DNA of 63,643 bases, taken from Pseudomonadota bacterium. Lineage in GTDB: Bacteria > Desulfobacterota > Desulfarculia > Desulfarculales > Desulfarculaceae. Numbering within the stretch: the first letter of the stretch is position 1; the number at the start of each line of letters is the position of its first letter. A program made the position numbers and the translations under genes. The notes beneath the pieces were generated by a model. It was not told the origin of the DNA. It did no database searches and worked only from the letters and a program-made list of their open reading frames with translations. The stretch is taken from positions 1 through 63,643 of the forward strand of contig JAHJPG010000105.1 in the NCBI GenBank assembly GCA_018819925.1, in the 5' to 3' direction. Positions 1-7,439 of the stretch are shown in pieces.

Positions 1-155
1 ATCCAAGGTTCGAGCCGGGTCTGGACCATAGCCTGATAAACACGGCTCATTATAACCCATCACCCCGGTGGGCGCTCATTTTCAGGTCAGAACCGGCACA
101 ACCGCAAATTAGACCACGGGAGATGCGAAGGAAGGTAAACAGGGCAACTTGCGCT

Positions 156-689
156 TCACTCGGCGAGTTGGGGTTTGGCCCCGCTTTCGGGCTTGGGAGC
201 CCAATGAGCGGCCTGGTCTTGGGCCTTGGCAATTTCAGCGGGAGTTAGCCTATTCAAGAGACTATCGCGGCGCGACGCGGCCACCGGCACCTTGTTGGCC
301 GCAGCCAGGCTGTACCAGAAATAAGCCCGCGCCAAATCCTGGGAGCCTCCTTTGGTATGGGAGTAAATCTCGGCCAGTTCCATCATGGCCGGACCGTATC
401 CCTGGTTCGCCGCCCGCAGATACCATTCCAGCGCTTTGCCGAAGTGCTGGGGTGCGTCAATACCCTTCCTGTAGCGTTCTGCCAGGCGGTGTTGGGCCCA
501 CACCTCTCCGCTCTCCGCACGTTTGGTCAGACCGGGCAGGAGTAGGGGCTTTTGTCGCAACTGCTTTGTGGTCTCCGGCAGCAGGTAGCCCATGGGATCA
601 TGCCCCCACTCATCTTCAGCCCAACTCACCATCGGCGTAAGGAACAAGGCCAGGGCCAACACGATTATTATCGAGCGCACGATAGTCAT
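156..689 (-). CDS. Exported Sel1-repeat protein
   Basis: A 177-residue protein. The N-terminus has a short basic start, a hydrophobic stretch (residues about 5-20) and an Ala-rich cleavage region near residue 24, which reads as a Sec signal peptide. Residues about 60-130 hold two Sel1-like (TPR-related) repeats, with the A..G...A...LA..Y..G pattern and the segments ALEWYLRAANQGYGPAMMEL and ARAYFWYSLAAAN. Sel1 proteins are usually periplasmic scaffolds for protein-protein contact. No enzyme motif is visible and the partner is unknown. The gene stands alone, with intergenic DNA on both sides. The ATG at 689 lacks a strong ribosome site, so the start is the least certain part. Confidence 0.75.
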   Translation of the reverse strand: MTIVRSIIIVLALALFLTPMVSWAEDEWGHDPMGYLLPETTKQLRQKPLLLPGLTKRAESGEVWAQHRLAERYRKGIDAPQHFGKALEWYLRAANQGYGPAMMELAEIYSHTKGGSQDLARAYFWYSLAAANKVPVAASRRDSLLNRLTPAEIAKAQDQAAHWAPKPESGAKPQLAE

Positions 690-1034
690 GATCTAAATCC
701 AAATGATGCGGCAAACGCCGCGCTTCACCAATTTTTTAGTCTTGTAACACTCCCAGTGTACGCTGCTGTCATCGGTTTGGGCAGCATCCAAAGGTTTTTT
801 GACCCATCAGCCGCGGCTATGACAAAAGATGCGCGAAGCTGCCTTGATGACTCGGCGCATCGGTTACTCCACCGCCCAGGTCTAAATTAACCTATCATAT
901 CAACGTATTGATTTAGTTTAAAGTAAATTTGTCACTAATCGCGCCGCATAGCCTGGGATAATCTGGCCTTGGCGCCGATGACCTGCTACTTTGGTCTACT
1001 ATCTTTAATTACCGTACCAGCGGGGAGGCCAAGC
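690..1034. other. Intergenic region, AT-richer than surroundings
   Basis: About 345 bases between the Sel1 gene (leftward) and the crotonase gene (rightward), so it should carry divergent promoters. It is visibly richer in A and T than the flanking genes, especially 895-945. I found no convincing -35/-10 pair, no RNA gene and no coding frame with a ribosome site. Short open frames are present but lack homology-like features. Confidence 0.5.
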
Positions 1035-1895
1035 ATGGAATTACAACACACCATATATCAACTGGAAGACCGGGTAGCCCTGATCACCCTCAACCGCCCC
1101 GAGCGGCTCAATGCCTTCACTCCCCAGATGCGCGCGGAACTGATCCACCTGTTGGGCCGGGCGGACCAGGACGACCAGGTGCGGGCGGTGGTGGTCACCG
1201 GGGCGGGCCGGGCCTTTTGCGCGGGCATGGACCTGGCCGCCGGAGGCAGCACTTTCGACTATGCCGCCCGCGACCCCAAAGAGGAATCCCTGGCCGGTCA
1301 CCGCGACGGCGGTGGCCGGGTGGCCTTGGCAGCCTTCAGCTGCCGCAAGCCGGTGATCGCGGCCATGAACGGCGCGGCGGTGGGGGTGGGGCTGACCATG
1401 ACCCTGGCCATGGACATGCGCGTGGCGGCCCAGGACGCCAAGATGGGCCTGGTATTTACTCGCCGGGGCCTGGTGCCCGAGGCCTGCTCTTCCTGGTTTC
1501 TCACCCGCCTGGTGGGGGCGGGCAAGGCCCTGGAGCTGGCTTGCAGCGGCCGGGTGTTCCGGGCCGGGGACCAGGCTGGAACGGGCCTGTTCAACTACCT
1601 GCTGCCCGCCGATGAGGTGCTGCCCAAGGCCATGGAACTGGCCAGGGAGATCGCGGACAACACCTCGGCCACCTCGGTGGCCCTGGCCAAGGCCATGGTG
1701 TGGCACGGCCTGGCCGAGCCGGACCCCCAGTCGGTGCACCTCATCGACTCCCGGGTGTTCTACTGGGTCGGCCGCCAAGCCGACGCCGCCGAGGGCATCC
1801 AGAGTTTCTTGGAAAAGCGGCCTCCCGATTTCACCATGAGCCCCACCAAGGACTTGCCCGACTTTTACCCCTGGTGGAAGGAGCCCAAGGTCTAG
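1035..1895 (+). CDS. Enoyl-CoA hydratase/isomerase (crotonase) family protein
   Basis: A 286-residue crotonase-fold protein that probably hydrates or isomerises an acyl-CoA thioester in the cytoplasm. Residues near 50-65 (GAGRAFCAGMDL) and near 110-120 (MNGAAVGVGL) match the two oxyanion-hole segments that bind the CoA thioester carbonyl. The segment GLVPEACSSW holds the position of the family's catalytic glutamate. The start is the ATG at 1035 behind GGGGAGG (1022-1028). An in-frame ATG at 969 has no ribosome site. The length is ordinary for a stand-alone crotonase. It is monocistronic, with an intergenic repeat directly downstream, so the substrate cannot be inferred from neighbours. Confidence 0.85.
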   Translation: MELQHTIYQLEDRVALITLNRPERLNAFTPQMRAELIHLLGRADQDDQVRAVVVTGAGRAFCAGMDLAAGGSTFDYAARDPKEESLAGHRDGGGRVALAAFSCRKPVIAAMNGAAVGVGLTMTLAMDMRVAAQDAKMGLVFTRRGLVPEACSSWFLTRLVGAGKALELACSGRVFRAGDQAGTGLFNYLLPADEVLPKAMELAREIADNTSATSVALAKAMVWHGLAEPDPQSVHLIDSRVFYWVGRQADAAEGIQSFLEKRPPDFTMSPTKDLPDFYPWWKEPKV

Positions 1896-1904
1896 GGCGA
1901 GCGG

Positions 1905-2046
1905 CCGGCTGCCCCAGCCACCGGCATACCGTGTTGCCGGCTGCGTGCGGTCCTCGACGTAGCTTTTGCTACGCCTGCGGCCCTCCCTAGCCGGTCGCCT
2001 TGTCTGCCGGCGGCTGGCTATGCCGGTGCTGAGTATAAACCGTACC
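1905..2046 (+). repeat. Structured intergenic repeat, copy A (core only)
   Basis: This 142-base stretch aligns end to end with 12003-12143. The first 55 or so bases are nearly identical, and the shared pieces include AGCCACCGGCATAC, CGGTCCTCGACGTAG, GCTACGCCTG, CCTTGTCTGCC and a terminal CGTACC. It contains a perfect hairpin, CGTAGC-TTTT-GCTACG (1958-1973). In the second copy the stem is kept and only the loop differs (CCTA). An outer inverted pair, ACCGGCATA/TATGCCGGT, brackets the element. It lies between the crotonase gene and the arsR promoter. This copy lacks the long terminal inverted repeats of the 12 kb and 57 kb copies. Confidence 0.75.
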
Positions 2047-2071
2047 CTTGCAAAAAAATCTGAACCTGCTC

Positions 2072-2109
2072 TTGACAAACTTGCCTATTTGGCCAATATT
2101 GCAAATAGG
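2072..2109 (+). promoter_or_regulatory. arsR promoter with overlapping ArsR-type operator
   Basis: A perfect sigma-70 -35 box TTGACA (2072-2077) is followed after 17 bases by AATATT (2095-2100) as a likely -10 box. The -10 lies inside an inverted repeat, CCTATTTG (2084-2091) and CAAATAGG (2102-2109), with perfect 8-base arms and a 10-base centre. Repressor bound here would cover the promoter, as expected for an autoregulated ArsR gene. The ribosome site AGGAGG overlaps the right end, 11 bases before the arsR ATG. Confidence 0.7.
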
Positions 2110-2119
2110 AGGTCGTCAT

Positions 2120-2440
2120 ATGGACGCCGAACGGCAAATAAAATTGGAGGCCCGGGCCCGCATCCTCAAGGCGGTGGGCAACGCCAGCCGCCTGTTGATC
2201 CTGGAAGAGCTGGCCCAGGGCGAAAAGTGCGTGGCCGATCTCACCAAGGCGGTGGGCAGCGACATCTCCACCGTATCCAAGCACCTGTCCCTGCTCAAGT
2301 CGGTGGGGCTGGTCAATGACGACAAGCGGGGCAATCAAGTTTTCTACACCCTGCTGGCCCCCTGCGTGCTCAACTTCTTCGACTGCGTGGAGTCGGTGCT
2401 GGAAGCTCGGGTGCAGCATCAGATCGAGATGATCGGCTAG
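2120..2440 (+). CDS. arsR: ArsR-family metalloregulatory repressor
   Basis: A 106-residue winged-helix repressor expected to leave the operator when arsenite binds. The helix-turn-helix spans about residues 37-62 (VADLTKAVGSDISTVSKHLS). The classical ELCVCDL arsenite motif is here EKCVADL (35-41), so only Cys37 remains of the usual pair. Cys82 and Cys89 near the C-terminus could complete a three-thiolate site, as in other ArsR variants. That is inference. The ATG at 2120 behind AGGAGG is chosen over an earlier in-frame TTG at 2048, which lies upstream of the promoter. It heads an operon for arsenic handling, and palindromes on both sides suggest autoregulation. Confidence 0.9.
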   Translation: MDAERQIKLEARARILKAVGNASRLLILEELAQGEKCVADLTKAVGSDISTVSKHLSLLKSVGLVNDDKRGNQVFYTLLAPCVLNFFDCVESVLEARVQHQIEMIG

Positions 2441-2455
2441 CAAAAATTTTTTCGC

Positions 2456-2481
2456 GCAATATTGGCTATTTGGCCAAATAG
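2456..2481 (+). promoter_or_regulatory. Second ArsR-like operator between arsR and the permease gene
   Basis: CTATTTGGCCAAATAG at 2466-2481 is a perfect 16-base palindrome. It is preceded by GCAATATTGGC, an 11-base string also found, on the opposite strand, in the operator upstream of arsR. Both sites share CTATTTGGCCAA. The site sits in the gap of about 65 bases between arsR and the permease start, after a short T-rich run (2447-2452). It could act as an internal operator or read-through control point. Confidence 0.6.
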
Positions 2482-2505
2482 TTGAGCGCAGGCCTGGAGA
2501 GGGCC

Positions 2506-3678
2506 ATGAAGGAACGCTACAAACTACTAATCATCGTGGCCCTGTTCGCGGCGGCCTATTTCGTGCCCTGGAACAGCGAGCCCATCCGGCGCTCGGGCCT
2601 GGAAGCTTTCATGATGCTCCGGGAGTACGCCCGGGAGCACGTGCTCACCTGCCTGATCCCGGCCTTCTTCATCGCCGGGGCCATTTCGGTGTTCGTCAGC
2701 CAGGCCTCGGTGCTCAAATACTTCGGGGCCCAGGCCAAGAAGTTCCTTTCCTATTCCGTGGCCTCGGTGTCCGGAGCGGTGCTGGCGGTTTGCTCCTGCA
2801 CGGTGCTGCCCCTGTTCGCGGGCATCTACTCCCGGGGCGCGGGCATCGGCCCGGCCACTGCTTTTCTCTACTCCGGCCCGGCCATCAACGTGCTGGCCAT
2901 CGTGCTCACCGCCCGCATCCTGGGCTGGGAGTTGGGCCTGGCACGGGCGGTGGGGGCGGTGGTTTTCGCGGTCATCACCGGCCTGCTCATGGCCCTGATT
3001 TTCCGCAAGGACGACGCGGCCCGCGCCGCCGGCCAGGTCTATTTGCCCGAGGACAGCGCCAGCGGGCGCTCCCTGGGCCAGGAATCGCTGTTCATGCTCA
3101 CCCTGGTGCTCATCCTGGTCTTTGCCGCCTGGGCGCGCCCGGTGGACGGCGAAGCCGGGCTGTGGGCCATGATCTTCAGCATCAAGTGGCTGGTCACCGC
3201 CGTTCTGCTCCTGGCCCTGACCCTGATGCTCAAGGCCTGGTTCAGCCGGGAGGAGCGGGTGGAATGGGTGGAGTCCACCTGGGGCTTCATGAAGCAGATA
3301 TTGCCCCTGCTGGGGGCCGGAGTATTGGTGGCCGGGTTCATGCTGGGACGTCCGGGTCATCCCGCCCTAATCCCCGACGAGTGGGTCAGCTCATCCTTGG
3401 GGGGCAACTCCCTGGGGGCCAACCTGTTCGCTTCGGTGGCCGGGGCCTTGATGTACTTCGCCACCCTCACCGAGATACCGATTCTGCAAGGGCTCCTGGG
3501 CGCCGGTATGGGCAAGGGCCCGGCCTTGGCCCTGCTTTTGGCCGGGCCGGCGCTCAGTCTGCCCAACATGCTGGTGATCGGCGGAGTCATGGGCTGGAAA
3601 AAGACCGCAGTGTTCAGCGGCATCATCGTGGTGATGTCCACCATCGCGGGTTTGTTGTACGGCAACTTTTTTGTCTGA
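2506..3678 (+). CDS. ArsP/SO_0444-type permease (DUF318 family)
   Basis: A 390-residue integral membrane protein with about ten hydrophobic segments in two halves. The hallmark is CSCTVLP (residues 96-102) followed by the FAGIYSRGAGIGPATAFLYS segment, the conserved core of the permease family that includes the organoarsenical exporter ArsP and SO_0444-like metal efflux proteins. The paired cysteines are the likely substrate thiols. The role is probably efflux of trivalent arsenicals or a soft metal across the inner membrane. The start at 2506 follows GGAGAGGG. An in-frame TTG at 2482 abuts the palindrome and is less likely. It is the second gene of the ars operon. Confidence 0.85.
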   Translation: MKERYKLLIIVALFAAAYFVPWNSEPIRRSGLEAFMMLREYAREHVLTCLIPAFFIAGAISVFVSQASVLKYFGAQAKKFLSYSVASVSGAVLAVCSCTVLPLFAGIYSRGAGIGPATAFLYSGPAINVLAIVLTARILGWELGLARAVGAVVFAVITGLLMALIFRKDDAARAAGQVYLPEDSASGRSLGQESLFMLTLVLILVFAAWARPVDGEAGLWAMIFSIKWLVTAVLLLALTLMLKAWFSREERVEWVESTWGFMKQILPLLGAGVLVAGFMLGRPGHPALIPDEWVSSSLGGNSLGANLFASVAGALMYFATLTEIPILQGLLGAGMGKGPALALLLAGPALSLPNMLVIGGVMGWKKTAVFSGIIVVMSTIAGLLYGNFFV

Positions 3679-3696
3679 TAATCGAGGAGACGCATC

Positions 3697-3930
3697 GTGG
3701 AAATAAAAGTATTGGGCCCTGGTTGCGCCAAGTGCAAGAAAACCGAGGCGGTGGTTAGGGAGGCGGTGGCCGAGGCCGGGGTGGCGGCCGAGGTGGAAAA
3801 GGTCACCGGCATGATGGACATCGCCGCCTATGGCGTGCTGGGCACCCCGGCGGTGGTGGTGGACGGCCAAGTCAAGCTGGTGGGCAAGGTGCCCACCAAA
3901 GATCAGGTCAAGGCCTGGCTGGCAGAGTAA
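3697..3930 (+). CDS. Small redox-active thioredoxin-fold protein
   Basis: A 77-residue protein of the small redox-active disulfide 2 type (TM0996/MTH895-like). The active-site motif is CAKC (Cys10, Cys13) after a short first beta strand, and the cis-proline segment is VLGTPAVVVDG. These proteins often sit beside ArsP-type permeases. A role in reducing thiols of the permease or passing electrons to a reductase is plausible but unproven. It uses a GTG start at 3697, with GAGGAG seven bases upstream and no ATG nearby. It lies 18 bases after the permease stop, in the same operon. Confidence 0.85.
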   Translation: MEIKVLGPGCAKCKKTEAVVREAVAEAGVAAEVEKVTGMMDIAAYGVLGTPAVVVDGQVKLVGKVPTKDQVKAWLAE

Positions 3931-3959
3931 ACTATATCTTTTGAGTGGTGGATACTGAA

Positions 3960-4376
3960 ATGGCAGATAGCTGTTGCGCCAGCGGGAGCCAGGTGCTGCT
4001 GCTGGCCTGTTCGGGGGCTTCCAACGTGGGTCAGTTGACCAACCAGGCCTGCGTGGAACTGACCCAGGAAGGGTTCGGCAAGATGTTTTGCCTGGCCGGG
4101 GTCGGCGGCAAGTTGGCTGGTTTCATCCGATCGGTGAAGGACGCGCCGGAACTGGTGGTCTTGGATGGCTGCGAAAAGGGCTGCGCCAAGGCCATCATGC
4201 AGGAAGCCGGTTTGCCCTTGCGGGGCTATGTGGTGCTGACCCAACAAGGCATAGCCAAAAACAAGGACTTCAGCCTCAAGCGCGATGAGATCGAGCAGGT
4301 CAAGAATTTGGTGCGCCGCAACAAATCTCCCCTGGGCATGGCCGCGCCCCAAGGTTCCTGTGGGTGCTGCGGCTGA
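3960..4376 (+). CDS. DGC-domain putative zinc-binding protein
   Basis: A 138-residue soluble protein with the DGC signature LDGCEKGCAK (Asp69, Gly70, Cys71 and Cys75) and a conserved CSG near residue 17. Both ends are cysteine-rich: SCC near residues 4-6 and SCGCCG at the extreme C-terminus. The family is annotated as putative zinc-binding and is common in arsenic and metal clusters. The terminal cysteines could bind arsenite or metal, which is inference. The start is uncertain. The ATG at 3960 is preferred, but GTGs at 3945 and 3948 are in frame and equally close to a weak ribosome site. Confidence 0.75.
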   Translation: MADSCCASGSQVLLLACSGASNVGQLTNQACVELTQEGFGKMFCLAGVGGKLAGFIRSVKDAPELVVLDGCEKGCAKAIMQEAGLPLRGYVVLTQQGIAKNKDFSLKRDEIEQVKNLVRRNKSPLGMAAPQGSCGCCG

Positions 4377-4385
4377 GGAGGGCCC

Positions 4386-4577
4386 ATGCCTGTCCCGTTT
4401 ACGGTTGATATCCTGGCCGCTCCGCCGGAGGAGTTGGTCTGCTATTGCTCCAAGGTGAGCAAGGGAGAGATACTCGCGGCCGTGCGGGCCGGGGCCAAAA
4501 CGCTGGAGGATATAAAAACCGCCACCGGCGCCTGCCGGGAAGGCCGCTGCAAGGAACTAAGTCCCCGGCGCCGGTGA
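4386..4577 (+). CDS. BFD-like 2Fe-2S-binding protein
   Basis: A 63-residue protein matching the bacterioferritin-associated-ferredoxin fold. Four cysteines are arranged CYC (Cys19, Cys21) and CREGRC (Cys50, Cys55), the spacing that binds a 2Fe-2S cluster. Between them runs the helix-turn-helix-like segment KGEILAAVRAGAKTLEDIKT. It probably transfers single electrons in the cytoplasm. In this operon a link to arsenate reduction or to the DGC protein can be suggested but not shown. The start follows GAGGAGG with good spacing. A small hairpin (TCCTCC/GGAGGA, about 4596-4614) sits in the 113-base gap before arsC. Confidence 0.8.
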   Translation: MPVPFTVDILAAPPEELVCYCSKVSKGEILAAVRAGAKTLEDIKTATGACREGRCKELSPRRR

Positions 4578-4690
4578 TGCTCGCGGGAGATCAAAATCCT
4601 CCTCGGGCAGGAGGAAGACCTGGGGGCCGCTCCCATAAGCTTTTAGCGGCGAGGCCGGGGCCGTGGATTCAGTTGGAACGGTGAGGGCGA

Positions 4691-5131
4691 ATGAGTGATC
4701 CGCACAAAAAACGAGTCCTTTTTTTGTGCACCGGCAATTCCTGCCGCAGCCAGATGGCCGAGAGCTTCACCAACGCCCTGCGCGGCGATGAATACCAGGC
4801 CTCCAGCGCCGGGGTGGCCCCGGGCCGGGTGGACCCTAGGGCGGTGGCGGTCATGGCCGAGGCCGGGGTGGACATCGCGGGCCAAAAGTCCAAGGCCGTG
4901 GACCCCTTCATAGGCCAAGACTGGGACTGGGTGGTGACCCTGTGCGACAACGCCAACGAGTCATGCCCCTTTTTCCCCGGGCCGGGGAAGCGGGTGCATC
5001 GCGGTTTTGACGACCCGCCCCTGCTGGTCCTGGGCGCGGCCGATGAAGAAGAGGCCCTGGCCTCCTACCGCAGGGTGCGTGACGAGATCAAGGCCATGGT
5101 GCTGGGTCTGCCCGGCAACCTGCAAGACTGA
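4691..5131 (+). CDS. arsC: Arsenate reductase, thioredoxin-coupled, LMW-PTP fold
   Basis: A 146-residue cytoplasmic arsenate reductase. The P-loop CTGNSCRS (residues 13-20) supplies the nucleophile Cys13. Cys85 and Cys92, in [14 protein letters not shown], form the redox cascade that is finally reduced by thioredoxin. GFDDPP is the conserved general-acid loop. The triad spacing equals that of the Staphylococcus/Bacillus enzyme, so this is the thioredoxin-dependent and not the glutaredoxin type. The product arsenite would be exported by the ACR3 gene 23 bases downstream. The start at 4691 lies after a GTGAGGG-like site. Confidence 0.93.
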   Translation: MSDPHKKRVLFLCTGNSCRSQMAESFTNALRGDEYQASSAGVAPGRVDPRAVAVMAEAGVDIAGQKSKAVDPFIGQDWDWVVTLCDNANESCPFFPGPGKRVHRGFDDPPLLVLGAADEEEALASYRRVRDEIKAMVLGLPGNLQD

Positions 5132-5154
5132 CCCGAAGCCTGGAGACGCCGAAG

Positions 5155-6246
5155 ATGCCGCCCTCCGACGTTAAAAAGCTCTCGTTCCTGGACCGCTTCC
5201 TAACCCTGTGGATTTTCCTGGCCATGGCCGTGGGCGTGGGCTGGGGCTACCTGTTCCCCGGGGTGCGCCAGGTCATGGACCACTTTTCCGTGGGCACCAC
5301 CAACCTGCCCATCGCCATCGGCTTGATCCTGATGATGTACCCGCCCCTGGCCAAGGTGCGTTACGAGCAGTTGGGCCAGGTGTTTACCAACGTGCGGGTG
5401 CTGGTGCTGTCGTTGGTGCAGAACTGGGTCATCGGGCCGGTGCTCATGTTCGCCCTGGCGGTCACTTTTCTTTCGGGGCAGCACGCCTACATGGTGGGGC
5501 TCATCCTCATCGGACTGGCCCGCTGCATCGCCATGGTCATCGTGTGGAACGACCTGGCCCGGGGCGACCGAGAGTATTGCGCGGGGCTAGTGGCCTTCAA
5601 CAGCATCTTCCAGGTGCTGTTCTTCTCCCTCTACGCCTGGTTCTTCATCACAGTGCTGCCCCAGTGGCTGGGCCTGGAGGGCATGGCCGTGCAGGTGTCC
5701 ATGGGCCAGATCGCCCAGAGCGTGTTCATCTACCTGGGCATACCCTTTATCGCCGGAATAGTCAGCCGTGTGGTGGGCCTGAAGCTCAAGGGCCGCCAGT
5801 GGTATGAAGAGGTCTTCATCCCCAAGATCAGCCCCGTAACTCTCATCGCCCTGTTGTTCACCATCCTGGTGATGTTCAGCCTCAAGGGCGAGTACATCGT
5901 GGCCCTGCCTTTGGACGTGGTGCGGGTGGCCATACCCCTGTGCATCTACTTCGTGGTCATGTTCTTGGTCAGCTTCTGGCTATCCCTCAAGGCCAAGGCC
6001 ACCTACGAGCAGGCCACCACCTTGTCCTTCACCGCGGCCTCCAACAACTTCGAGTTGGCCATCGCCGTGGCCGTGGCCGTGTTCGGCATCGACAGCGGCC
6101 AGGCCTTTGCCGCGGTCATCGGCCCCTTGGTGGAGGTGCCGGTTCTTATAGGCCTGGTTAACGTGGCGCTGTGGCTCAAGCGAAAATATTTTCCTTACGC
6201 CTTACAGGGCCCCACCGGCGTATGTCATGTAAGCTGCAAACCATAA
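5155..6246 (+). CDS. acr3: ACR3-family arsenite efflux transporter
   Basis: A 363-residue inner-membrane protein with ten predicted hydrophobic helices. Family landmarks are the N-terminal [20 protein letters not shown], the segment [20 protein letters not shown] with the conserved essential cysteine, and [18 protein letters not shown] near the C-terminus. It exports arsenite using the proton motive force. The position directly after arsC completes the reduction and export pathway. The final residues run into VCHVSCKP. An extra cysteine pair at the cytoplasmic tail is slightly unusual for the family and could be an arsenite-binding tail. Confidence 0.95.
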   Translation: MPPSDVKKLSFLDRFLTLWIFLAMAVGVGWGYLFPGVRQVMDHFSVGTTNLPIAIGLILMMYPPLAKVRYEQLGQVFTNVRVLVLSLVQNWVIGPVLMFALAVTFLSGQHAYMVGLILIGLARCIAMVIVWNDLARGDREYCAGLVAFNSIFQVLFFSLYAWFFITVLPQWLGLEGMAVQVSMGQIAQSVFIYLGIPFIAGIVSRVVGLKLKGRQWYEEVFIPKISPVTLIALLFTILVMFSLKGEYIVALPLDVVRVAIPLCIYFVVMFLVSFWLSLKAKATYEQATTLSFTAASNNFELAIAVAVAVFGIDSGQAFAAVIGPLVEVPVLIGLVNVALWLKRKYFPYALQGPTGVCHVSCKP

Positions 6247-6275
6247 ACCTAATATCTGAAAAGGCCCGGGTGAAA

Positions 6276-6671
6276 ATGAAACGCATCTGCTTGACACTGT
6301 TCCTTATTCTTGGCATATCCCTGGCCCTGTTGGGGGCCGGTTTGGGCACGGCTTCGGCCAGCGGCGAACTGCCCGCCAAGGGCATGGTCACTCTAATCGA
6401 CCTGGGGGCCCATCAGTGCATTCCCTGCCGCATGATGGCGCCTATCCTGGATGAGTTGAAGAAGGAGTACAAGGGGCGGGCGGCCATAGTGTTTTTGGAC
6501 GTATGGGAGGACCGCACCCTGGCCTCCCAATACGGCATCAGGGTGATCCCCACCCAAATATTTTATGACCGCCAGGGAAAGGAATTCTTGCGGCACGAAG
6601 GCTTTTTGAGCAAGGAGAAGATCGAGACGGTTTTGACCAAACTTGGGGTCCCAAAGGCGCCGGGCAAGTAA
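6276..6671 (+). CDS. Exported thioredoxin-like protein
   Basis: A 131-residue protein with a signal peptide (residues 1-28, ending in an Ala-rich site) and a thioredoxin domain. The active site is CIPC (Cys48, Cys51) in AHQCIPCRMMAPILDEL, and the cis-proline is in VIPTQIFYDRQG. It should act in the periplasm as a thiol reductant. The next gene encodes CcdA, which normally carries electrons from cytoplasmic thioredoxin to such proteins. A GTG at 6270 is an alternative start. It sits 29 bases after acr3 in the same operon. Confidence 0.88.
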   Translation: MKRICLTLFLILGISLALLGAGLGTASASGELPAKGMVTLIDLGAHQCIPCRMMAPILDELKKEYKGRAAIVFLDVWEDRTLASQYGIRVIPTQIFYDRQGKEFLRHEGFLSKEKIETVLTKLGVPKAPGK

Positions 6672-6691
6672 GCCTCGCGGGAGTAGGCCGC

Positions 6692-7405
6692 ATGGGCATG
6701 TTGGATCAGCTTTTTATCACCTTGAACGCCTGGATCACTTCGGGCAGCCTCATCGCCCTGGCCGGGGCCTTCCTCTGGGGTATGGTCAGCGTGGCCTTGA
6801 GCCCGTGTCACCTGGCCTCCATTCCCCTGATCGTCACCTACGTGGCCGGCCAGGACCAGAGCGTCAAGCCCCGCCACGCCGCCTTTTACGCCGTGGCTTT
6901 CACCGGCGGCTTGTTCGTCACCATCGCTCTGGTGGGGATGGTCTGCGCCTGGCTGGGCCTGATGCTGGGCGACGTGGGGCCCTATTGGACCATCCTGGTG
7001 GGGGCCATTCTGGTTTGGGTGGCCTTGGACATGCTGGGGGTGCAGGCCTGCTCAATGTCCGGCAGTCTCATGGGCCGGCTCAAGGTAAAGGGCGTGGGCG
7101 GGGCTTTTGTCTTGGGCCTGGCCTACGGGGTGCTCTCGGGTTCCTGCACCTTCGGCTTCATAGCCCCCATCCTGGCCATCATCACCGTGCAAAAAAGCAT
7201 CGTCACCGGCTTATTGATGATCGCGCTTTTCGGTATAGGCCACGCCCTGCCCATCGCCCTGGCGGGCAGCTCCACCGCCCTGGTGAGCGGCGTCTTGGAG
7301 AACAACTCTTTCCAGCGCGGCAGCCTTTGGTTCAAACGGGCGGCGGGGGTGGGCATCGGCCTTTTGGGCGGATATTTCATCGTCTCGCCTTTTGTCGGCG
7401 CATAG
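6692..7405 (+). CDS. CcdA-type thiol electron transporter
   Basis: A 237-residue membrane protein with six or more hydrophobic helices. The two redox cysteines are Cys39 in LSPCHLASIP and Cys152 in LSGSCTFGFIAPI, the internal-repeat arrangement of CcdA/DsbD-beta proteins. It would move reducing equivalents from cytoplasmic thioredoxin to the exported thioredoxin-like protein encoded 20 bases upstream. In this context the likely client is the c-type cytochrome encoded just downstream (haem-site cysteines must be reduced before haem attachment) or a periplasmic arsenic-binding thiol. This is inference from order and family. Confidence 0.9.
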   Translation: MGMLDQLFITLNAWITSGSLIALAGAFLWGMVSVALSPCHLASIPLIVTYVAGQDQSVKPRHAAFYAVAFTGGLFVTIALVGMVCAWLGLMLGDVGPYWTILVGAILVWVALDMLGVQACSMSGSLMGRLKVKGVGGAFVLGLAYGVLSGSCTFGFIAPILAIITVQKSIVTGLLMIALFGIGHALPIALAGSSTALVSGVLENNSFQRGSLWFKRAAGVGIGLLGGYFIVSPFVGA

Positions 7406-7439
7406 GAGTCGGTAAAAGGCTTGGGAGAGGTTGGGCGTC

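Noticed and set aside
1-155. Short frames at the left edge
   Set aside because: No ribosome site, signal peptide or family-like motif. Nothing to support a gene.
2447-2453. T-run after arsR as a terminator
   Set aside because: No stem of useful length precedes it, and the operon clearly continues in the same direction.
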